A stretch of DNA of 64,000 nt from Charina bottae (Eukaryota > Chordata > Lepidosauria > Squamata > Charinaidae), in contig JALMGJ010000019.1 in the NCBI GenBank assembly GCA_023362775.1, forward strand, positions 828,501 to 892,500, written 5' to 3'. The notes under the pieces were generated by a model, which had not been told where the DNA came from, did not search any database, and saw only the letters and a program-made list of their open reading frames with translations. Made by a program: the position numbers and the translations under genes. This document shows, in pieces, positions 58,001-64,000 of the stretch (position 1 is the first letter of the stretch; each line of letters starts with the position of its first letter).

Positions 58001-61000
58001 ACTGGGAAGCCCTAACTCATGAGCGTTTCAATTGGAGGTCATCCTTTATTAATGGCGCTATGGACTTTGAAGAAACACGAGTACAGGGCGAAAAGGATAA
58101 AAGAGCTAAAAGGAAGGCACGTCAGGCAGACCCTCATCATGACCGTCTCCCACCCGGAAACCTATGCCCTCATTGTGGGAGGTTGTGCGGATCCAAAATT
58201 GGCCTTTACAGCCACTTACGGATCCACCGTTAAAATTTTACCTTTGGAAGACAATCTTACTCGGCTACGAGTGATCGCCAATGAATGTTTTTTATTGTAT
58301 TTTAATCTGTATTTAGTTTAAGTTTTGTTGTAAACCACCCAGAGTTCCTCTTTTGAGGGAGATGGGCAGTGACAAAATTTGAAATATAAATAAATAAATA
58401 AAACTTCCACCCCAACTAATCTACCGTGTTCATCAGTCAGTACAAGTTCTGGTTTTAGTATTTATTTATTTTGTATGGCATTTTTTTTGCTGGGAAATCC
58501 CTTGTGAGGTCCAGCAGCCGGCTGTGTAGACTATTTAGCCGTGACAAGTCACGATGCCCGGGGTGCACCATGGGGGGCTAGTCTACATTGCACCCGCTGT
58601 TACCTTCACGCCAGAGCGGTACCTATTAATCTATTTGCATTTGCATGCTTTCAGATTGCTAGGTTGGCAAGAGCTGGGGCGAGTGCAGGAGCTCACTCCG
58701 TCACGCAGCACTCAGGTTTCGAAACGCTGAACTTGCAACCCTCCGGCTGGCAAGCCTGGCGTCTTAACCTCTGAGCCACCATACCCCCTATCTGGTTTTA
58801 GTTGTGGATTTATATACAAAACAACTCCATTTCTTTTTTTAGTTCCTGCTGAAATAAATTCTTCACCCAATTTTTTATAAATCAAATATTTTATGTCCTT
58901 TTTTCTAATATGTGTCTCTTGTAGGCAAATTATGTCTTGTTTTAATTTTTTCAAATGACATTTTTTTTATTTTTTTCAGGAGCATTTGTTCCATTTATGT
59001 ACCACGTTAAGCATTTGTAATCTATAATCAAGCCAAAAATTGACCACTGGTTTATTTTCTTGAGCAGCACCTAGAAGCAGGTAGAAACACCACCACCACC
59101 ACCACCACCACCATTATAGCAGGAGCATATGCAGAGTTCCCTATTGCAAGGGTTTCAGTCCATCTTTATGCTTCATAGGTAACATTTCCAGAAATAGGAG
59201 AGAATCTCTGTAGCTCAGGGCTGAGCTGCGGTGCTCTTACTGCTCTCCGAGCTTGGTGGTTGGCTTGCAGACGTTTCATTACAGAGCGAGTAAGTGTGGG
59301 CATTGCTGCCTGTTTATATATCAGCTATACCTAGTTGGGTAACAAAATGTCTGCAAGCAAACAACCAAGCTCAGAGTGCCCCAAGAACTCCATATTTCCA
59401 GGAATGTTGGTGACGAGGAGAAAGAGTCCCCACCCACAGAAAAAGGAAAATGCATGCAACATTTTGTTACCTAATACAAACTTTTAAGAACGAGGAAGGT
59501 GCCGTGACATGAATTATTCCTTTGAGTCTTACTTGAAGCATGTTCACCCTACTTTTTAGCCCCTGAAGGTTCCCAAACCAGCATATGGATGCCAGTCCTG
59601 CCTTTAAACTTACGGTCTCCAAGACATAAGTTTAAATTATGGGGGCGTGGTGGCTCAGCGGGTAAGACGCCAGGCTTGTGGATCGGAAGATCGCAAGTTC
59701 AGAGGTTCGAATCCCTAACCCCGCGTGACAGAGTGAGCTCCCGCACTCGCCCCAGCTCTTGCCAACCTAGCAATTCGAAAGCATGCAAATGCAAGTAGAT
59801 GAATAGGTACCACCTCGGTGGGTAGGTAACAGCGTTCCACGTGCGTCATGCCGGCCACATGACTGTGAAAGCGCCTTCAGACAACGCTGGCTCTTCGGCT
59901 AAGAAATGGAGATGAGCACCGGCCCCTAGAGTCGGACACGGCTGTGCAGGGGAAACCTTTACCTTTACTAATGCATACATAAACAACAACTGTATGGATA
60001 CTTAACAACTGTAGCAGATGCAGTTGAAAGCAGGGACTTGCCCCAGGAACCCCAAGTGGTCCATCCTTTTCCTTTTCCTAGAAGCTAACGTATTTATGAA
60101 TATAATTAGTGCCATAAACTACAACTTGTGGTATTTTATAATATAGCATGATACAATAAGGGGCGTGGTGGCTCAGCGGGTAAGACACCAGGCTTGTCGA
60201 TCGGAAGATCGCAAGTTCAGAGGTTCGAATCCCTAACCCCGCGTGACAGAGTGAGCTCCCGCACTCGCCCCAGCTCTTGCCAACCTAGCAATTCGAAAGC
60301 ATGCAAATGCAAGTAGATGAATAGGTACCACCTCGGTGGGTAGGTAACAGCGTTCCACGTGCGTCATGCCGGCCACATGACTGTGAAAGCGCCTTCAGAC
60401 AACGCTGGCTCTTCGGCTAACAAACGGAGATGAGCACCGGCCACGACTGCACAAATGTGCGGGGGGAACCTTTACCTTTTACTCTAAGACAGACTTGCAA
60501 GCAGAAAACAAAGTTGCAGGGAAAAAAGCCAGGCCAGGCACCAGGGTGAAAGTGCGTGCAGTTTGGATTTCTTACAGCCTTCAGGCAAAATTTGTGCATG
60601 CCCTTGTTTATTCATAACTGCTGTCTTGTGGCAACATGTTCAGCTGATATTTTATGTGCTTTTGTTCCTGTTCTCTTACATTATTGTGTTAAGTATATAT
60701 TGCTTACAAGGGGAAGTTCGGAACTGATTTAAGCATTCTGAATTTTCTGTTCATGAAGCACGAAATATTCTCCGCTCTTGAAAATGACCCTCTGTTTGCT
60801 CGTGTTCCCGGAGAAGAATTGTCGCTTGAGAAGTACCGGGAGCTGACCTTTCTTCGCTGTCGGAAGCTTTTTGAATATGATTTTCTACACTTGGAGGAGA
60901 TCCTGGAAAAACCCTTGAAAGTGATCGTGCTGATCAGCTGCCTGGGGATGTACGATTGGTCTCTCGGAGCCAAGTACCTGCTCAATTCCCAGGTAGGTGC

Positions 61001-63666
61001 ACATCGTTGTCGCCGTATTGACAGGCTGAAGCCACGTGGCCCATTGTTTCATTTCCTTCCTGAGAAACTTCCCTGGGTGGCTCTTGGCGTTTTCTTCTTG
61101 CAGTAATTATTAACCTTGCTGCACGTGGAGTTGCCGGGGCAAGGCAGTCAGCGTTAAGCGTCCTCTTGTGCTCCTCTAAACGCAGAAGGGAGCGAACTAC
61201 CTAAAGTGCCACTTCAGAGCCATATTTTGGTTGGAAAGCGTTAGCAACAGTCTCTACTTTAGGCTCAAGCACTAACGTTGGCTTTTGTGAGATGGGATAC
61301 GTGTTGAGCTGAGAGAGAAAGAGAGGGAATGGTGGAGAAAGCGCTGCAGCCAAGGACAAAAGAGCAAAAAGCCTCTGAAGTGCTCAGGGCAGCGAACAAA
61401 TGAGAAACGGGAGATCCTTTAAAGCCGTGTTTCTCAACCTCAGCAGCTTTAAGCTGTGTGGGCCCCGACTCCCAGGATCCCCCAGCCAGCTGGGAGACCA
61501 AGGGGAGGGTCTGGCAGCGAAGGGGAAGGAAGAGGCGGGGATGGGCGCCCAGGGCAGGAGCAGGAGGGGAGGGGCCGGGGCGCCCAGCTTCTCCGGCCCG
61601 CCTGCAGGGTTCCTCTGGACGCAGCTTGGCTGAAACCCCCAACTCGGCGGCCTGGGCATTAGTGTAGCCGGACCGCAACTCCACCCGGAATGGTCTGGCT
61701 GGCCCAACTGTTCGTTCCATGCACACCGCGAAACGCAGTTCCCAGAATTTATTTTACTCCCTCCCTATGCTTTCTGTGGAAAGTTTCTTGACTTTCTTGA
61801 GGGTTTTTTTTTCCCCTGCAGAATAATCTAATTTGATCTAAAGCTATTTTTAATAGATTTTTTTTATCTTGCCTTTATTATTTTTATAAATAACTCAAGG
61901 CGGGGAACATACCTAATACTCCTTCCTCCTCCTCTTTTCCCCACAACCACCACCCTGTGAGGTGGGTTGGGCTGAGAGAGAGCGACTGGCCCAAGGTCAC
62001 CCAGCCGGCTTTCGTGCCTAAGGCGGGACTAGAACTCTCAGTCTCCTGGTTTCCCATTGGCTCCTTCCTAGGGCTGAGAGAGAGCGACTGGCCCAAGGTC
62101 ACCCAGCCGGCTTTCGTGCCTAAGGCGGGACTAGAACTCTCAGTCTCCTGGTTTCCCATTGGCTCCTTCCTAGGGCTGAGAGACAGGGACTTGCCCAAGG
62201 TCCCCCAGCCGGCTTTCGTGCCTAAGGCGGGACCAGAACTCTCAGTCTCCTGGTTTGCCATTGGCTCCTTCCTAGGGCTGAGAGACAGGGACTGGCCCAA
62301 GGTCACCCAGCCGGCTTTCGTGCCTAAGGCGGGACTAGAACTCTCAGTCTCCTGGTTTGCCATTGGCTCCTTCCTAGGGCTGAGAGACAGGGACTGGCCC
62401 AAGGTCCCCCAGCCGGCTTTCATGCCTGAGGCGGGACTAGAACTCTCAGTCTCCCGGTTTCCCATTGGCTCCTTCCTAGGGCTGAGAGACAGGGACTGGC
62501 CCAAGGTCCCCCAGCCGGCTTTCGTGCCTAAGGCGGGACCAGAACTCTCAGTCTCCCGGTTTGCCATTGGCTCCTTCCTAGGGCTGAGAGACAGGGACTG
62601 GCCCAAGGTCCCCCAGCCGGCTTTCGTGCCTAAGGCGGGACCAGAACTCTCAGTCTCCTGGTTTGCCATTGGCTCCTTCCTAGGGCTGAGAGACAGGGAC
62701 TGGCCCAAGGTCCCCCAGCCGGCTTTCATGCCTAAGGCGGGACTAGAACTCTCAGTCTCCCGGTTTCCCATTGGCTCCTTCCTAGGGCTGAGAGAGAGTG
62801 ACTGGCCCAAGGTCCCCCAGCCGGCTTTCGTGCCTAAGGCGGGACCAGAACTCACAGACTCCTGGTTTCTAGCCCAGCACCTTAACCACTAGACCAAACT
62901 GGCTAGTAGCTGGTATTGATCAAAGACTGCTAGACTCTATTGATCTCGCTGTGAAGACGCTAATTGAACCCGTATCCCAGCATCGGTGCTGAACAGCAAA
63001 GGTTAAATCCTTCAAATTAAATGCAAAAGTAGTAACGGGGAGATAATTATTCTCAGTCCTCCTTAACGTCTAGATGGGAAATAAGCCAGAGATTTAAAAA
63101 AAAGTTTTAAAATTAATCCAGAAATAACGATAAGCACCAAGAGATTTCGCCTCCTCTTGTTGTAAAAAGCCTCTCTTGCGGTACACAAACTTAAAAAATA
63201 TATAAACTAGGTGATTTAGAAATGGGAAAGGCTCAACCTAGTGTCCCTTTAAGGCTGCAGCGCGGTCTGGAAATGATGGCGTCCCCGTCTCCCGTCGTCT
63301 CTTACCAGATTAGCACTAACGCTGTTGGTGATCCTCAGGTTATGAGGCGACGTTGAGGAGTGCAAATAGGTGGATTCTGAGCATTCTCTGTCCATGAAAA
63401 CGCTCTAGGGCATCAGGAAAAACCTGCCTTTGCCCACAAAAAACCCCCCCACGCTTCCAGATCTGCCCGCTGAGCTCGCGAGCAAAGCTGTTCAGTCGGC
63501 CATATTCCCACCGGAAGCAACATTTCGTGATTCTTAATTGCCTTTTTTTTAGTTCTCTGGCTTCTGTTAATGTCTTGCTTTAATGTTGTAGGTGTTCAAA
63601 GATACCATTGAGAGTTCAGGATCTGAAAGACATGAAAAAATTATTAAACAAGTTGAAAATATGGAG
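48856..63666 (+). CDS. ACOX3: ACOX3, peroxisomal acyl-CoA oxidase 3, first three coding exons
   Basis: Coding exons 48856-49017 (54 codons), 60759-60992 (78 codons) and 63592-63666 (25 codons), all phase 0 with GT-AG borders; the gene continues past 64000. The translation matches vertebrate ACOX3 as I remember it: [51 protein letters not shown], and S-S-G-S-E-R-H. The family uses FAD to dehydrogenate CoA esters of 2-methyl-branched fatty acids (pristanoyl-CoA) and makes H2O2 in peroxisomes. These exons cover the N-terminal acyl-CoA oxidase domain; the FAD-binding core and any C-terminal PTS1 lie outside the window. Start chosen at aagATGG; an in-frame ATG nine codons down is an alternative. 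Upstream is a divergent TRMT44. Confidence 0.95.
49205..52490 (+). repeat. SINE-VNTR array 1: about 31 x 102 bp in ACOX3 intron 1
   Basis: Starts as a tRNA-derived SINE head (gccagtttggtctagtg, 49214) and ends as a SINE tail (cacctcacagggttgttgttg ... aataataaaggcgg, about 52390-52490). Between them a 102-bp SINE segment is repeated about 31 times from 49267 to 52390, each unit carrying a B-box-like gttctag(t/c)cc. Because 102 is a multiple of three, all frames stay open across several units; these ORFs are not genes. Higher-order copies exist: 49517-49732 recurs at 51147-51362, and a unit with a 2-bp deletion at 50685 recurs at 52111. Confidence 0.93.
52491..53726 (-). mobile_element. L1 ORF2 fragment (endonuclease end to RT start)
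   Basis: Minus-strand pieces: [11 protein letters not shown] near 53660 (endonuclease), D-H-N-P-M near 53385, and [14 protein letters not shown] near 52730 (RT start). Frameshifts abound. It is the continuation of the L1 piece at 58403-58990. Confidence 0.8.
53727..53817 (+). mobile_element. Sauria SINE 3' end
   Basis: Bases from gcgtcttcggacaacgctgg to gggggaacctttaa; only the 3' third of the SINE is present. Tail-to-tail with the next SINE. Confidence 0.88.
53818..54199 (-). mobile_element. Sauria SINE with GC-rich insert
   Basis: Head at 54199 (tggctcagtggg), body and 3' end ggaacctttaccttta... at 53818. A GC-rich segment of about 90 bp (53925-54015) replaces part of the usual body. Confidence 0.85.
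54362..58286 (+). mobile_element. RTE-like LINE, full ORF open
   Basis: A 5' UTR (gctggatcgtcaccttgttgtgg..., 54362-54831) precedes one uninterrupted ORF of 1133 codons, 54832-58233. Endonuclease from about residue 73: [25 protein letters not shown] near 223, and the D-x-R... D-H-R-L near 322. [12 protein letters not shown] near 570, F-K-K-G-D near 620, [22 protein letters not shown], and Y-A-D-D near 817. The C-terminus is a C2H2 finger C-P-H-C...H-L-R-I-H. The 3' end is a short gatcgccaatgaatg tail. Flanks tgtttttttatt and tgttttttattg suggest a target duplication. It lies in ACOX3 intron 1, sense to the gene. Confidence 0.88.
54832..58233 (+). CDS. RTE-like LINE endonuclease-reverse transcriptase
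   Basis: The enzyme nicks target DNA and copies the LINE RNA onto it. All core catalytic signatures seen by eye are present (endonuclease E-T-R, G-D-F-N, D-H-R; RT F-I-D-L and Y-A-D-D). No stop or frameshift breaks it. An internal start at 55049 (M-N-F-G-T-W) is possible since residues 1-72 show no domain. The C2H2 finger at about 1112-1132 may bind RNA or DNA. Clade RTE or RTE-X is inferred. Confidence 0.85.
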   Translation: MDTDSVALTQGSRQLSSSAAVSTTEQPYLGSTLLTPYGEGARKGALNIVCLIFSLTGLPRPVGSPSSGRKKHMNFGTWNIRTLQDNMDSERPERRTAIIARELRRFNIDIAALQETRRAGEGQLKEEKGGYTFFWKGLPEQERRIHGVGFAIKNDIVKLLSEVPTGINERLSTLRIKLAKNQQATILSAYAPTLDADEDIKEKFYTQLDTILSEIPKEDKIILLGDFNARVGRDFDLWPGIIGKEGVDNSNTNGILLLTKCAEHNLVITNTLFRQKNKFKTSWKHPRSKHWHLLDYVIVRARDRRDVLLTRAMTSADDCWTDHRLIRSTMAIKIVPHRRLQGRKPRRKMNTLALQDPIKRACFQSTLKEHLPMELPENVEEHWIKLKTSIISACEQTIGYQTKRHQDWFDENDSEIEHIIDKKRKAFQIWQKDINCAVKKKIYASAKAEVQRRTRELKNIWWIKKAQETQHFADAHDARGFFNAIKAIYGPTNHGTNPLRSVDGAKLLKDEESIALRWKEHYYNLLNRHSTVADEVFLQIPQKQIRNELAVPPSLEEVSKATKQMKNNKASGPDGIPAEVFKEGGPELTQQLHKLIEKIWMRETIPADFRDAIIITLFKKGDRTDCGNYRGISLLATAGKILAKIIANRLLSVSEDILPETQNGFRPSRGTVDMIFTARQLQEKCKEQNRPLYMAFIDLTKAFDTVNRTALWTILLKIGCPDKFVNILRLLHDDMMATILNNNGSQSDPFKVESGVKQGCVIAPTLFAIFIAMIMHLVEEKLPTGVEIIYRTDGKLFNLSRLKAKNKVIATSVIELQYADDNVVCAHSEEDLQTILNIFAEAYEKLGLSINIKKTKVLYQQVRTNPSAAPSIQLKGVSLENVDHFSYLGSHLSTKADIDAEIQHRLSSASVAFSRMKRRVFEDRDIRRETKMLVYKAIVLPTLLYACETWTLYKRHLQLLERFHQRCLRKILQITWEDRRTNVSVLEEAKTTSIETMIIQHQLRWTGHVVRMPDHRLPKQLLYSQLKNGKRNIGGQQKRFKDTLKVNLKKCNISIENWEALTHERFNWRSSFINGAMDFEETRVQGEKDKRAKRKARQADPHHDRLPPGNLCPHCGRLCGSKIGLYSHLRIHR
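58287..58402 (+). mobile_element. CR1/L2-like LINE 3' tail
   Basis: ttgttgtaaaccacccagagtt ... gagatgggcagtgacaaa followed by (aaat)n. It interrupts the L1 endonuclease frame. Confidence 0.7.
58403..58990 (-). mobile_element. L1 endonuclease N-terminus, split by a SINE
   Basis: Minus strand 58954-58803 encodes I-I-C-L-Q-E-T-H-I; after the SINE, 58459-58403 continues [10 protein letters not shown]. Confidence 0.82.
58460..58790 (-). mobile_element. Sauria-type SINE with a novel 3' tail, 12-bp TSD
   Basis: The tRNA-like head and body to the ggtacc region match Sauria SINEs. After that the usual end is replaced by an unrelated tail: gtagactagccccccatgg ... gtctacacagccggctgctgg ... gggatttcccagc and an (aaat)n end. 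Perfect flanks tctggttttagt at 58448-58459 and 58791-58802 bracket the whole unit, so it inserted as one piece. Confidence 0.85.
58991..59639. other. Unclassified DNA with (ACC)n and Penelope-like block
   Basis: (ccacca)n at 59088-59112. The gaatctctgtagctcagggctg ... cttgcagacgtttcattac block at 59200-59300 has lost the CTGANGA core. Confidence 0.5.
59640..59968 (+). mobile_element. Sauria SINE
   Basis: Complete head-to-tail copy with (cttta) end. Shares private variants (gtgcgtcatgccggccacatgactgtgaaagcgccttcag) with the next copy. Confidence 0.93.
60161..60480 (+). mobile_element. Sauria SINE, sibling copy
   Basis: Nearly identical to the copy 521 bp upstream in the same orientation, minus a short deletion in the 3' end (ccggccacgactgc). 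Confidence 0.93.
60759..60992 (+). CDS. ACOX3: ACOX3 coding exon 2
   Basis: Acceptor ttctgttcatgaag, 234 nt, starts H-E-I-F-S-A-L-E-N, ends L-L-N-S-Q, donor gtaggt. The length is a multiple of three, so skipping it would not shift the frame. Confidence 0.95.
61425..61495 (+). mobile_element. hAT-like MITE fragment
   Basis: gtgtttctcaacctcagcagctttaag... resembles the left half of the element at 39296. Confidence 0.45.
61870..62910 (-). repeat. SINE-VNTR array 2: 9 x 102 bp in ACOX3 intron 2
   Basis: Minus-strand head gccagtttggtctagtggttaag (about 62905-62880), nine 102-bp units (starts of the plus-strand gggctgag block at 61969, 62071, 62173, ... 62785), then the same SINE tail as array 1 (cctcacagggtggtgg ... 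gtattaggtatgttcccc). Both strands hold long open frames here purely because the unit is 34 codons. Confidence 0.93.
62911..63591. other. ACOX3 intron 2, no feature recognised
   Basis: No repeat family or conserved element identified up to the exon 3 acceptor. Confidence 0.5.
63592..63666 (+). CDS. ACOX3: ACOX3 coding exon 3
   Basis: Acceptor aatgttgtag, 75 nt, [14 protein letters not shown] to E-N-M-E, donor gtactt (weaker than consensus). Confidence 0.88.
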
Positions 63667-64000
63667 GTACTTCTTTTATATTGTTTGAAAGTTGAAGTTG
63701 TTGGCATCACTTTTAAAAAAAGGGTTAATTTCATAAGAAATAATAATGATAGAAATCTTCTGTAAAATAGGAAGTTACTCCCTTTTTCTTTTTAAGTTTT
63801 ACTTTGTTAGTCCTGGAAAATGGTGCAAGGCCTTCACAGATTAATATTCTCTTGCATCATTTTGTCTTTTCTTTTGATTTAAATCTACTGTGCATGTCGG
63901 CTGAATAACCAACACCAAGTCTTTCCGTGGAAGGTCCAAGGCAGCCCCTGGTACCGGTCCAGGGACCCAGACGGAGGGGGTTTCGCTGTTGGGCACAGAG
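63667..64000 (+). other. ACOX3 intron 3 start
   Basis: No next exon is visible before the window ends. Confidence 0.55.

Noticed and set aside
59640..60300. tRNA genes
   Set aside because: The A and B boxes belong to SINE heads; no cloverleaf-complete mature tRNA is formed and SINE bodies follow.
61884..62892. Overlapping 323- and 311-codon ORFs on both strands
   Set aside because: Both are side effects of the same 102-bp array; no start context, splice signal or domain.

Overview
The window is nuclear DNA from a vertebrate, most likely a squamate reptile (lizard or snake). It has intron-split genes with GT-AG splice sites, a CpG-island promoter and a very dense load of repeats. The repeat set (Sauria-type tRNA SINEs, BovB/RTE, L1, CR1/L2-like LINEs, Penelope-like terminal repeats, hAT and mariner-like MITEs, Ty3/gypsy and Ty1/copia) is a squamate signature. 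No bacterial genes, operons or CRISPR arrays are present.

Three host genes are supported. (1) TRMT44 (tRNA uridine-2'-O methyltransferase) lies on the minus strand at 28811-47869. All 11 coding exons can be placed with intact splice sites, and they sum to 1962 nt (653 codons plus stop). (2) ACOX3 (peroxisomal acyl-CoA oxidase 3) lies on the plus strand. Its first three coding exons (48856-49017, 60759-60992, 63592-63666) are in the window and the gene runs off the right edge. TRMT44 and ACOX3 are head to head with their ATGs 987 bp apart in a shared CpG island (about 47180-48560). The same divergent pair exists in human 4p16. (3) A minus-strand terminal exon at 2484-4695 encodes an unrecognised repeat protein built from an exact 23-residue W-L-x-x-S-L-x-x-L motif grouped into 134-residue modules.

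The left third (about 4.8-26.9 kb) is an accessory repeat graveyard. It holds a deleted Ty1/copia element with its 3' LTR, a second copia fragment split by an hAT element, a solo LTR whose empty site survives in a nearby duplicate, a near-complete Vingi/I-like non-LTR element, a copia LTR-PBS-gag fragment, L1 fragments, a gypsy chromovirus 3' half, and BovB copies split by a Sauria SINE. TRMT44 introns carry SINE, hAT, mariner-like and CR1/L2 copies. ACOX3 intron 1 holds a nested stack: an old L1 broken by younger SINEs and by an RTE-like element whose 1133-codon ORF is still open.

The most unusual structures are four. First, the 23-residue-repeat protein. Second, two 102-bp tandem arrays grown inside the same kind of tRNA-SINE (about 31 and 9 units), lying in opposite orientation on either side of ACOX3 exon 2. 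Third, Penelope-like repeats with a covarying hammerhead-like motif, one copy of which is joined to telomeric repeats. Fourth, several fold-back palindromes.
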